Of a stretch of DNA of 64,000 bases, positions 27,456 to 36,862 are shown one piece after another; positions within the stretch are counted from its first letter, which is position 1; the number at the start of each line of letters is the position of its first letter. This DNA comes from an uncultured Erythrobacter sp. (lineage in GTDB: Bacteria > Pseudomonadota > Alphaproteobacteria > Sphingomonadales > Sphingomonadaceae): NCBI GenBank assembly GCA_947495555.1, contig CANLZI010000001.1, positions 224,861 through 288,860 of the forward strand, given 5' to 3'. The notes under the pieces were generated by a model. The model did no database searches and was not told where the DNA came from. It saw nothing but the letters and a program-made list of their open reading frames with translations. Both the position numbers and the translations under genes were made by a program.

Positions 27456-27550
27456 GAGATTTCGTTGGGAAGTGCGGCTAAATGCGCGTTCTAAATCTCC
27501 CTTGGGCGCTTGCCGCGCCTTCAGAGCACGCGGCCGCCTACGCCCAAGGG
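27456..27550 (-). promoter_or_regulatory. Putative leucine attenuator ahead of leuA
   Basis: Minus-strand RNA can form a perfect 10-bp stem, CCCTTGGGCG (27541-27550) with CGCCCAAGGG (27499-27508), whose 5' arm is the end of the leader peptide. Nested inside is GCCGCG with CGCGGC. A competing hairpin GGCGC-GGCAA-GCGCC uses bases of the long stem. A third stem pairs GAGATTT (27493-27499) with AAATCTC (27456-27462), just before the leuA ribosome binding site. A ribosome paused at the Leu codons leaves the long stem free, and one at the stop codon covers its 5' arm. No T-run follows any stem, so control may be translational or Rho-dependent. Confidence 0.65.
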
Positions 27551-27588
27551 CGGGATAGTCGTAGCAGTAAGTTTGCCATGCGTTTCAT
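27538..27588 (-). CDS. Leucine leader peptide of leuA
   Basis: A 16-codon frame encodes [16 protein letters not shown] followed by TAG. Four of the sixteen codons are for leucine, three of them consecutive (TTA CTG CTA), and two are the infrequent CTA. It starts with ATG behind a weak CAGG and ends 100 bases ahead of leuA. The size, leucine run and overlap with an RNA stem fit a leader peptide for attenuation; leader peptides of this kind are known ahead of leu operons in proteobacteria. Confidence 0.75.
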   Translation of the reverse strand: MKRMANLLLRLSRPWA

Positions 27589-27707
27589 GACCTGTGTCTT
27601 CGCCCAAAACCACAAAGATGGCAAGCGGATTGAAAAATTGTGTAACCTTACAGCGCCGCCTTGCGAAAGAGTGGGCATCCCGCACTTACGCGGTCAGGAG
27701 TAATTCA

Positions 27708-28244
27708 ATGCACAAGTCACTTATTTCAATCGCTCTGCTGGCAACGGTAGCTGCGTGTTCACCCGCAAACGAAAATGTCGCTCAAGATACTGCCGCTGTT
27801 GAAGCTGGCGCTCTTACCCAACTTGGCGGCACACCTGCCGGCCCAATCCACACGGCTTCAATTGGTGATACTCTGGCACTCAGCGGCTATGATGCGGTCA
27901 GCTATTTCAACGCCGATGGCGGCCCGGTTGAAGGAACAGAAGAGTTCACCGTAAACTATCAAGGCTATGACTATCGTTTCACGAGCGAAGAGAACGCGAA
28001 AACCTTCAGCGCAGACCCGGCCAAATATGCGCCGCAATACGGCGGCTATTGCGCATGGGCGATTGGCGCCAATGATGCGCTGGCACCAGGTGATCCCAAT
28101 GTTTACAAGATTGTAGATGGCAAGCTGTATCTGAACTTCAGCGAAGGCGTTGCCGAGCGTTGGAACAAGGACATTCCCGGATTTATCGAGAAGGGTGACG
28201 TAAATTACCCGACCCACTCGCCGGACGAACACTTCACCAGCTAA
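27708..28244 (+). CDS. YHS-domain lipoprotein
   Basis: The 178-residue protein begins with a lipoprotein signal (MHKSLISIALLATVAAC), so it should be lipid-anchored after cleavage at Cys17. It carries a YHS domain: GYDAVSYFNADG, YRFTSEENAKTFSADPAKYAPQYGGYCAWAI. YHS domains are short metal-associated modules; proteins of this kind with a signal peptide are widespread in sphingomonads, without a firm function. The ATG at 27708 has AGGAG eight bases before it. It is divergent from leuA and followed by a terminator. Confidence 0.88.
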   Translation: MHKSLISIALLATVAACSPANENVAQDTAAVEAGALTQLGGTPAGPIHTASIGDTLALSGYDAVSYFNADGGPVEGTEEFTVNYQGYDYRFTSEENAKTFSADPAKYAPQYGGYCAWAIGANDALAPGDPNVYKIVDGKLYLNFSEGVAERWNKDIPGFIEKGDVNYPTHSPDEHFTS

Positions 28245-28270
28245 TCGCTGCGAAGACCATGAATTTGGCT

Positions 28271-28304
28271 GAGCCCCTGTTCTTAACTGAGCGGGGGCTT
28301 TGTC
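28271..28304 (+). terminator. Intrinsic terminator after the YHS lipoprotein gene
   Basis: AGCCCC (28272-28277) pairs with GGGGCT (28294-28299), and TTTGTCG follows on the plus strand. The short gap to the convergent oxidase gene (28309) suggests it may serve both. Confidence 0.6.
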
Positions 28305-28308
28305 GTTT

Positions 28309-29463
28309 CTATCGCCAGCGCAATCTGTCCGGGGTGAGCTGATCCACCGATGTGACGCCCATCAGGCGCATTCCTCGGGTGATCTCATCTTGCAAAATAC
28401 CAATGGCACGTTCGACCCCATCCTGCCCAGCTGCTGCAAGCGCATAGAGGTAAAGTCTGCCGCCGCTGGCCGCAGTGGCACCGGCGCAAACCGATTTCAG
28501 CGCATGCGTGCCCCGCCGCACGCCGCCATCGCAAATGATCTCTATCTCGCCGCCAACTGTGTCGACAATTTCGCGCAATTGATCGAACGGAGCGCGGCTC
28601 CCATCCAGCTGGCGGCCACCATGGTTGGAGATCATGATCGCATCGGCCCCAATCTCTACTGCACGCCGAGCATCATTCGCGCTCATCACGCCCTTCAGAC
28701 AGAACTTGCCGCCCCAATCTTGCCGGATCTTGGCCGCCGTGTCCCAATCCATCGATATGTCGAGCATGGTGTTGAAATACTCAGCGATGCTGACGGCTTT
28801 TCCGCTGCCTTCGCTGACATGGGTATCCAGATTGGGCAGACGAAATTTCTCGCGGAATAAGTAATCCAGCGTCCAGCGCGGGCGCGTAGCGTAGGACCAA
28901 ACCGCTGAGGGGGTAAAGCGGGGCGGGGTGGTGAAGCCGCTGCGCAGACACCGCTCACGCTTGCCGGATACAATAGTGTCCACTGTCAGCGCCAATGCAT
29001 CAAACTTTGCCTCCTTGCATCGCTCAATCATCGAGGCGTTCAGGCCCTTGTCCTTGTGAACATACAACTGGAACAGCTTGGGGGCGTTGGTCAGCGCGGC
29101 AATCTCTTCAATACTGCGCGTGGCTAGGCTGGAAATTCCAAACCACAGGCCGAATTTCTCTGCCGCCTTGGCAACAGCGGTTTCGCCTTGATGATGAAAG
29201 GCCCGTTGCACCGCTGTGGGGCTGAGCATCAGGGGCAGGGCGCTTGTGCGGCCCATGATGGTGCAACTGGTGTCAATGTCCGCCACGCCGGCCAAGACAT
29301 CAGGAACCAGATCGCAAGAGCCATAGGCATCGGTATTGCGCGCCTTGGTCACTTCATCATCGGCCGCACCGTCGATATAATCGAACACAGGCCACGGCAG
29401 ACGCGCTTTGGCGAGCGATCTGAAATCATCGATATTGTGGCAATCGCTAAGGCGCATCAGCAT
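28309..29463 (-). CDS. FMN-dependent alpha-hydroxy-acid oxidase / L-lactate dehydrogenase-like
   Basis: The 384-residue TIM-barrel flavoenzyme carries PWPVFDYIDGAADDE, LMLSPTAVQRAFH, ALTVDTIVSGKRERCLRSGF and the active-site segment ISNHGGRQLDGS with its catalytic His. Family members oxidise L-lactate, glycolate or mandelate-type 2-hydroxy acids, passing electrons to quinone or oxygen. The substrate is not settled by sequence. It overlaps the upstream DUF4329-like gene by seven bases (or TGATG if started at 29457), at the end of the ilvBHC run, so a link to branched 2-hydroxy or 2-oxo acids is possible. Confidence 0.9.
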   Translation of the reverse strand: MLMRLSDCHNIDDFRSLAKARLPWPVFDYIDGAADDEVTKARNTDAYGSCDLVPDVLAGVADIDTSCTIMGRTSALPLMLSPTAVQRAFHHQGETAVAKAAEKFGLWFGISSLATRSIEEIAALTNAPKLFQLYVHKDKGLNASMIERCKEAKFDALALTVDTIVSGKRERCLRSGFTTPPRFTPSAVWSYATRPRWTLDYLFREKFRLPNLDTHVSEGSGKAVSIAEYFNTMLDISMDWDTAAKIRQDWGGKFCLKGVMSANDARRAVEIGADAIMISNHGGRQLDGSRAPFDQLREIVDTVGGEIEIICDGGVRRGTHALKSVCAGATAASGGRLYLYALAAAGQDGVERAIGILQDEITRGMRLMGVTSVDQLTPDRLRWR

Positions 29464-30056
29464 ACTCCCAAGTCGTTTTCGAACCGACTGCGCAAAGCGT
29501 CAAGCGTATAGGATTGTTCGGGCTCATGCGCAGGGCAGGCCCGATATGCGCTGTCTTGCGGAAGGCAATTGGTGCCGCAAACCATGATCGCTTGCTGTCC
29601 CACCCAATCGATCCGCCACAATCGCCCGCCGGGCGTCGAGACATAGCCATCCATCCTGCTGGCGATGTCGCTTTCCATGTCCAAGACCGAAGGGACTTCG
29701 CTGTCAAATTCACTGTCAAAGCCGCCGTGCGTATGCAGGCTGGCGACAGGCGCCATCCCCGGCTCGTCAAAATAGAAAATATCGCAGCTGGCCCGGGCGC
29801 CATCAATGATCGGGCTGGTCCCCAAATTGCCATCGCTATCTTCGAAGATGATCTGACACAATTCGGTGTTCTGATCGAACGATGGTTGCTGTAATTGGCC
29901 CAATTGCTGCTTGGCATAGGCTTGCACCTGGCCGGGGGTTACCGTCACCACAAAGTCTTCTGGACCCTTGGTGCTCAGGATCGACTTTGCAACGATAACC
30001 ACCCAGCCAAGCGCACATAGCGCCAAGACCAGTTTGAATGTTCGAGCATCCTGCAT
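29457..30056 (-). CDS. Membrane-anchored DUF4329-like protein
   Basis: The roughly 199-residue protein has one N-terminal membrane segment (LVLALCALGWVVIVA), with the rest probably periplasmic. The C-terminal half contains LHTHGG and later PSVLDMESD, the HxH and S-x-x-D spacing of DUF4329/JAB-like domains, plus at least six cysteines that could form disulfides (ELCQ, ASCD, VCGTNC, ACPAHE). Such domains occur in deubiquitinase-like peptidases and toxins, but here no toxin or immunity pair is visible. It lies 19 bases after ilvC and overlaps the oxidase gene. An alternative start is at 30065. Confidence 0.72.
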   Translation of the reverse strand: MQDARTFKLVLALCALGWVVIVAKSILSTKGPEDFVVTVTPGQVQAYAKQQLGQLQQPSFDQNTELCQIIFEDSDGNLGTSPIIDGARASCDIFYFDEPGMAPVASLHTHGGFDSEFDSEVPSVLDMESDIASRMDGYVSTPGGRLWRIDWVGQQAIMVCGTNCLPQDSAYRACPAHEPEQSYTLDALRSRFENDLGVC

Positions 30057-30075
30057 GATGCTCACCGGGCTGGAC

Positions 30076-31642
<1,567 letters not shown>

Positions 31643-31654
31643 GAGAATCTGTCC

Positions 31655-33418
31655 TTACACCAAAGCCTTGGCTTCATCATCCATGGTGCCTTCAACCTGG
31701 TCACCATAGAGCAACATTTCCGTATGCGCTGCGCCCGACGGGATCATCGGGAAGCAATTGGCATCCTTGGCCACCATACAATCGACGATCACCGGACCGT
31801 CATGCGCCAGCATCGCTTCGATGCCCGCGTCCAGATCGGCTCCATCTTCAATCCGGATGCCTTTCCACCCATAGGCCTCTGCCAGCGCAACAAAGTCAGG
31901 CAGGCTGTCAGAATAGGAATTTGAATAGCGGCTTTCATAGGTCAGTTCCTGCCATTGGCGGACCATGCCCATATACTCATTGTTCAGGACGAAGATCTTG
32001 ACCGGCAGACGGTATTGGCTGGCCGTGCCAAGCTCTTGAATATTCATCTGAATGGAGGCTTCGCCAGCAATATCGATAACCAGATCATCGGGATTACCCA
32101 ATTGCGCGCCGATGGCAGCGGGCAGACCATATCCCATTGTTCCCAGGCCGCCTGAAGTGAGCCATTTGTTGGGATCGAAGAAATGGAAATATTGGGCTGC
32201 CCACATCTGATGCTGGCCAACCTCTGTCGTGATGATCGGATTGCGATCCTTGGTCAGCGCAAACAGGCGTTCGATTGCCTTTTGCGGCATGATGGCGCTG
32301 GGGTCCTTGGCCGACTTTTCGGGGTAGGCCAGACATTCGCGGGCACGCCAGCCTGTGATGCGGGCTTTCCATTCGCCCAGATCTTGTGGTTTGCGATCAC
32401 CCCATGCCTCGATCAATTGCCCTAATACGGTCGCGCAATCGCCAACTATGCCCAGATCAACCGGCACATTCTTATTGATGCTGGCTCGGTCGATATCGAT
32501 GTGGATTTTCTTACTATCCGGAGAAAACGCATCGAGCCGACCAGTTACGCGATCATCAAAGCGCGCACCTATGCAAACCATCACATCGCATTTGTTCATC
32601 GCCATATTGGCTTCAAATGTGCCGTGCATACCCAGCATGCCCAGCCAATCGGGATGATCGGCAGGCAACGCGCCCAGACCCATCAATGTGCTGGTAACGG
32701 GCGCGCCGGTCAGGTCTTGCAACTGCCGGAGCAAACGACTTGCCTCGGGACCGGAGTTAATGATGCCGCCGCCCGTGTAGAGGATTGGCCGCTCGGCCTT
32801 AGCCATCAATTCAATGGCCTCGGCAATCTTGCTGTCCGTGCCTGCCATCTGCGGCTGATAGCGATGCGATGGCGGAGCAGCGTCGGCATTACTGCTGGAA
32901 GCGATGGCAATCTGCACGTCCTTGGGAATATCAACCACAACGGGGCCTGGGCGGCCACTGGTGGCGATGCGAAATGCCTCGTGCAAAATGGCTTCGAGCT
33001 CGTCCGGGTCTTTCACCAGATAATTATGCTTGGTGCAGTGGCGCGTGATGCCAACCGTATCGGCTTCTTGAAAGGCATCGGTGCCGATCAGTGCGGTTGG
33101 TACTTGACCTGTAATAACCACCATCGGGATCGAGTCCATAAAGGCATCGGCAATGCCGGTAACGGCGTTTGTTGCGCCTGGGCCAGAGGTGACCAAAACC
33201 ACTCCTGGCTTACCGGTGGACCGGGCATAGCCTTCGGCTGCATGCGCTGCGCCAGCTTCATGCCGCACAAGAATGTGCCGCAAGCGTTCATCTCCGAACA
33301 GCTCGTCATAGATGGGCAGCACCGCGCCGCCGGGATAGCCGAATACAAATTCGACCCCTTGCTCAACCAGGCACTCAACCAGGATAGCTGCGCCGCTGCG
33401 CTCCTGTGACACTTGCAT
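31655..33418 (-). CDS. ilvB: Acetolactate synthase large (catalytic) subunit
   Basis: The 587-residue ThDP- and FAD-dependent enzyme condenses two pyruvates, or pyruvate and 2-oxobutyrate. Glu54 in RHEAGAAH activates the cofactor. The ThDP/magnesium motif reads AGEASIQMN, with Glu453 where most relatives have Asp (GDG or GDA type). Other parts are regular, including VTSGPGATN and [12 protein letters not shown]. It is the first gene of the run; I searched its leader for a regulatory peptide and saw no convincing one. Confidence 0.97.
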   Translation of the reverse strand: MQVSQERSGAAILVECLVEQGVEFVFGYPGGAVLPIYDELFGDERLRHILVRHEAGAAHAAEGYARSTGKPGVVLVTSGPGATNAVTGIADAFMDSIPMVVITGQVPTALIGTDAFQEADTVGITRHCTKHNYLVKDPDELEAILHEAFRIATSGRPGPVVVDIPKDVQIAIASSSNADAAPPSHRYQPQMAGTDSKIAEAIELMAKAERPILYTGGGIINSGPEASRLLRQLQDLTGAPVTSTLMGLGALPADHPDWLGMLGMHGTFEANMAMNKCDVMVCIGARFDDRVTGRLDAFSPDSKKIHIDIDRASINKNVPVDLGIVGDCATVLGQLIEAWGDRKPQDLGEWKARITGWRARECLAYPEKSAKDPSAIMPQKAIERLFALTKDRNPIITTEVGQHQMWAAQYFHFFDPNKWLTSGGLGTMGYGLPAAIGAQLGNPDDLVIDIAGEASIQMNIQELGTASQYRLPVKIFVLNNEYMGMVRQWQELTYESRYSNSYSDSLPDFVALAEAYGWKGIRIEDGADLDAGIEAMLAHDGPVIVDCMVAKDANCFPMIPSGAAHTEMLLYGDQVEGTMDDEAKALV

Positions 33419-33516
33419 TTCCTTCCATCAGCAGCACGGATGCTGGATTCGCGATGCGTGCTTCTAACAATAAATGAGGCCCGGGGCAGCAAAAGCGCAC
33501 CGAGCCGTTGAAGCCT

Positions 33517-33545
33517 CCGCTATGCGTTCGTTTATAACGTGTCAA
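33517..33545 (-). promoter_or_regulatory. Candidate promoter of ilvB
   Basis: TTGACA (33540-33545) is followed after 17 bases by TAGCGG (33517-33522) on the minus strand. The -35 box is perfect but the -10 is weak. It begins just after the miaA stop, leaving an untranslated leader of about 90 bases that contains an imperfect AGCACG/CGTGCT hairpin. Confidence 0.4.
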
Positions 33546-33548
33546 CCG

Positions 33549-34496
33549 CTAATTGCGTAATAATGATGCGAATATTGCATCAATGTCGCAATTTTGAGAC
33601 TCAACCTTTGGCCAGTCCTCACCCGTTTGCCGCCGAAACCACGTATATTGGCGCTTTGCGTAGTTTCTGGTCGCTTGCTGACCTTGCTCCACCATTTCGG
33701 CTCGCGAGCACAATGCTCTGAGATAGCCCGCGATTTCGCGCACGCCGATGGCCCGCATAACCGGGAGGCCGGGGTCAAGGTCACGGGCGACCAGTTTTTC
33801 TACCTCGTCCAGCGCCCCTTGTTCCAGCATAAGCAAGAACCGCCGGTCACACCGCTCGTACAGCCAATCACGATCGGGCAGCATAATCATGGGATGCAAC
33901 TCAATTTGATCGGCAATGCCGCCCGATTTATGTTTCAGCCAATGTTCCATCGGCTTTCCGGTTGAGCGCACAACTTCCAAGGCTCGGGCGATCCGCTGGC
34001 TGTCGTTTGGGGCAAGGGCAGCGTGACGTTCGGGGTCTTCTTCGGCCAGCGCGTTATAGGCATCATGTGTGGGCAGTCTGCGCACCATCTCGCGAATGGA
34101 GGGGGTGATCTCTGGAATGGGCGCGATACCTTCTAGCAAGGTTTTGACATACATCCCGGTCCCGCCGCACAGGATCGGCACGGCATCTTGCGCATGCAAG
34201 GCGGCGATCTCTCCCTTGGCCTTGGTGGCCCAATCCGCCGCTGAACACGCCTCCGCGCCATCCCAGGTCCCGAACAAGCGGTGCTCGATCCCGCCCATCT
34301 CTTCACTGGTCGGGCGAGCGCTCAATATCTGCAAGTCAGCATAGACTTGCGCACTGTCGGCATTGATAATGGCGGCCTTGCGACCCTGCTTTTCCAGAGC
34401 CAAGGCAAGCTGAACCGCGCAATCGCTCTTGCCGCTGGCGGTTGGCCCTGCGATGAGCGCCACGCTTGTTCGTTTTGGAGATTCTCGCTTGCTCAT
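33549..34496 (-). CDS. miaA: tRNA dimethylallyltransferase
   Basis: The 315-residue enzyme adds a dimethylallyl group to A37 of tRNAs reading UNN codons. It has the P-loop GPTASGKSD near the N-terminus, INADSAQVYADL, GGTGMYVKTLLEG and the C-terminal AIGVREIAGYL and TRNYAKRQYTWFRRQ. The ATG at 34496 places the P-loop about 15 residues in, as usual; the frame stays open to 34595, inside serB. Its 5' end overlaps serB head to head. Confidence 0.95.
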   Translation of the reverse strand: MSKRESPKRTSVALIAGPTASGKSDCAVQLALALEKQGRKAAIINADSAQVYADLQILSARPTSEEMGGIEHRLFGTWDGAEACSAADWATKAKGEIAALHAQDAVPILCGGTGMYVKTLLEGIAPIPEITPSIREMVRRLPTHDAYNALAEEDPERHAALAPNDSQRIARALEVVRSTGKPMEHWLKHKSGGIADQIELHPMIMLPDRDWLYERCDRRFLLMLEQGALDEVEKLVARDLDPGLPVMRAIGVREIAGYLRALCSRAEMVEQGQQATRNYAKRQYTWFRRQTGEDWPKVESQNCDIDAIFASLLRN

Positions 34497-35373
34497 CGCC
34501 CGACTGATAGCAGACCCTGCGTCGCTGGAAACGTCTGTTGAACAGGCTATCGCCGCTTTGGATGCGCGCGGAATGCCGGTTGCGATGGCTCGCATGCTGG
34601 ATCACCACGGCGGCGCGCTGCATTTGTCCCTGCCTGATGGTGACGAAGCAGCATTGCGCGAGGTACTGGATCAACACTTCTCGCCGTCCGATGTGCTGAC
34701 TGCCCGTGCAGACATTACGTTGCCGCGACTGTTCGTGTCCGACATGGATTCCACCATGATTGAGCAGGAATGCATTGATGAGCTGGCCGATTATGCTGGC
34801 CTCAAGGACAAGATCGCCGACATTACCGAACGCGCTATGTTGGGCGAACTCGACTTCGAAAGTGCATTGCTGGAGCGGGTGGGGCTGTTGGCTGGCCTCG
34901 ATGAAGATGCAATTGAGCAATGTTTGACAGAGCGGATCACAGCCATGCCCGGCGCGCGCGCTTTGGTTCAAACCCTGAAAGCGCGTGGATGCCGGACCGT
35001 GCTGGTTACCGGCGGTTTCCACCATTTTGCTGACGTGATCGCGCAGCAGCTTGGGTTTGACCGGGTGGTAGGCAACCAGCTTGAGGTCGCCAACGGCAGG
35101 CTGACGGGCGGATTGGTTGGCACGATTACGGACAGCGCAGTCAAACGAGCCGTCCTGCTGGAGGAATTGGAGCAATTGGGCGCCAATGCAGTTTCTTTGG
35201 CGACAGGTGACGGAGCCAATGACATCCGCATGCTTCAGGCTGCCGATTACGGGCTGGCCTATCGTGCCAAGCCCAAAGCGCGCCAAGCTGCCAATGGCTG
35301 GATCGATTATGGTGACTTGAGCTCGATCCTAAAACTGATGGATATTCCCGAGGGCGACTGGATCCGCGCCTAG
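34489..35373 (+). CDS. serB: Phosphoserine phosphatase
   Basis: The roughly 294-residue HAD-family enzyme makes serine from phosphoserine. An ACT-like N-terminal part (LIARLIADPASLE) precedes the HAD core: SDMDSTMIEQE (nucleophile Asp), LVTGGFHHF and ATGDGANDIRML. The TTG at 34489 is chosen because GGAG lies eight bases upstream and the protein then starts like its relatives; an ATG at 34453 would extend it by 12 residues over the miaA start. It is divergent from miaA and convergent with the ferric-reductase-like gene, sharing four bases. Confidence 0.95.
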   Translation: MLIARLIADPASLETSVEQAIAALDARGMPVAMARMLDHHGGALHLSLPDGDEAALREVLDQHFSPSDVLTARADITLPRLFVSDMDSTMIEQECIDELADYAGLKDKIADITERAMLGELDFESALLERVGLLAGLDEDAIEQCLTERITAMPGARALVQTLKARGCRTVLVTGGFHHFADVIAQQLGFDRVVGNQLEVANGRLTGGLVGTITDSAVKRAVLLEELEQLGANAVSLATGDGANDIRMLQAADYGLAYRAKPKARQAANGWIDYGDLSSILKLMDIPEGDWIRA

Positions 35374-35966
35374 GGTGCATTTGCCGAGATCCTTTTGCGA
35401 CGTATTTTCAGCCATGCGATGAGCCTGATGGCTCCTGTCAGTCCAAGGATAGAAACGGTTATCACACCCAGCAAGCGTGTGTCAGGATCAAGCAAGCGGC
35501 CGGAATAGCTCGCCAAATAGATGAACCACAGCGCGTGGATGCCCAGCGTATGGAGCCGTTTCCACCAAACCCCCATTGCCGTCATTGCGGCCCGGTTTGA
35601 GGTGAAGGCCATAGCGTACAAAATGACATAGCCAGCACCTCCGCCGTAAAGTGTTGCAACAGGCGCTGGTTGGCCGCTGATTTGCAAATAGGTGATCAAG
35701 GCAAACAGATGAACTGTGTGGCTCAAGGCAAACCCAAGGCCAAAGTATTTGCGCATGCTGAGCAATGCTTTGGAAAACCCGTTGCTCCAAATTTGCACAA
35801 GTGGTCGAGCGACATAGGCAAGAATCAGCAACGGGAACCCTACTCGGGACGTCCACCGGGTTGCCAATTGCCATTGTGTCACCCAGTCGATCTGCAAGAA
35901 AAATGGCACCAGCAGGGCGCCTAATCCCAACAGTAAACCCAGCCACATTGGCCACCGTTTCGTCAT
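35370..35966 (-). CDS. Ferric-reductase-like transmembrane protein (MsrQ-like)
   Basis: The 198-residue protein has six likely membrane segments of the ferric-reductase-like (MsrQ/YedZ) domain. Histidines suited to heme b lie in SHTVHLFAL and in KRLHTLGIHALW. MsrQ passes quinol electrons to the periplasmic methionine sulfoxide reductase MsrP; no msrP is adjacent, so the partner is open. Its stop interlocks with that of serB. Confidence 0.82.
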   Translation of the reverse strand: MTKRWPMWLGLLLGLGALLVPFFLQIDWVTQWQLATRWTSRVGFPLLILAYVARPLVQIWSNGFSKALLSMRKYFGLGFALSHTVHLFALITYLQISGQPAPVATLYGGGAGYVILYAMAFTSNRAAMTAMGVWWKRLHTLGIHALWFIYLASYSGRLLDPDTRLLGVITVSILGLTGAIRLIAWLKIRRKRISANAP

Positions 35967-36067
35967 GTGCCGTCTCCCTCTAGCTCAGCCTAGCTGACAG
36001 TACGCATGTGAGGAAGTAGACAGGCTATTAACATTACTGTAAATAGTGCCGCGTTACGGAGGTAATT

Positions 36068-36862
36068 ATGGCTCTTACTGATCTCCCGCTGGTCCATCCA
36101 GACCGCAAAACATCGGGTTTCCGCCCGTTCAAGGTGCTGCACCATTTCCGCAAATTGGTCGAGGATAAGGAAGACACCGAGCAGGTGTTCCATATTATCG
36201 AGGCTTTGAAGGGGAAAAAGGGCCACAAACAGGGTTGGAATTTCATCCGATCGCCAGAAGGCCAGCGCATGATGCGCGAGAATGTCGATCTGCCGGCTAT
36301 GCTGGACGATCATAACCGCTGGGCTGATTGCGGCGCGAACACCGTCGCTCAGCACTATATGAAGTTTATGAAGCGCGAAGGCCTTTCTGCCGCGGGCCTG
36401 GTGGCAGAAAGCCACAAATGGCAAGACAAGAAAGCGCGTCTACAAGATCAAACCGAATGGTATTTTGAACGGCTGCGCGACACGCATGATCTGTTTCACG
36501 TATTGACCAGCTATAACCGCGATGGTCTGGGGGAAGCGGCATTGCTGGGCTTTAGCTATGAACAGAACCACAATCTGGGTGTGTTGTTCATTGCCTATGC
36601 CGGAACCAGGCAGCGCTTGAAGGAATCCGACACCAACGCGCCGTTGTTCGAGGCGATCCGCGAAGGGCGGCGCCTGGGTAAGGCGGCTGCGAAAATTGCG
36701 CATGAAGATATCGAAGCACTGATGCGCGAAGATATTGATGAAGCGCGCAAGCGGTTGAATATCGGCGAGCCGGTTATTTATCGCCAATGTATCGCCCAGA
36801 TGATTGCCGAGGGCACTGCCGACGAAGACATGCGTATGCCGGAAGAGGCTCTCGCAGCTTAA
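36068..36862 (+). CDS. coq4: Coq4 family ubiquinone biosynthesis protein
   Basis: The 264-residue protein carries the Coq4 signature HDxxH-x11-E exactly (HDLFH followed 11 residues later by Glu), the metal site of the family. Coq4 is required for ubiquinone synthesis and was linked to C1 decarboxylation and hydroxylation in eukaryotes; alphaproteobacterial homologues are thought to act in the same pathway. The ATG follows GGAGG six bases upstream. It stands alone, with its stop interlocked with that of the MFS gene. Confidence 0.93.
   Translation: MALTDLPLVHPDRKTSGFRPFKVLHHFRKLVEDKEDTEQVFHIIEALKGKKGHKQGWNFIRSPEGQRMMRENVDLPAMLDDHNRWADCGANTVAQHYMKFMKREGLSAAGLVAESHKWQDKKARLQDQTEWYFERLRDTHDLFHVLTSYNRDGLGEAALLGFSYEQNHNLGVLFIAYAGTRQRLKESDTNAPLFEAIREGRRLGKAAAKIAHEDIEALMREDIDEARKRLNIGEPVIYRQCIAQMIAEGTADEDMRMPEEALAA

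Noticed and set aside
33419-33548. Possible leader peptide ahead of ilvB (a GTG frame with LLL and VLL runs)
   Set aside because: The frame has no ribosome binding site, starts with GTG, runs on into ilvB and lacks a paired terminator, unlike the leuA case.
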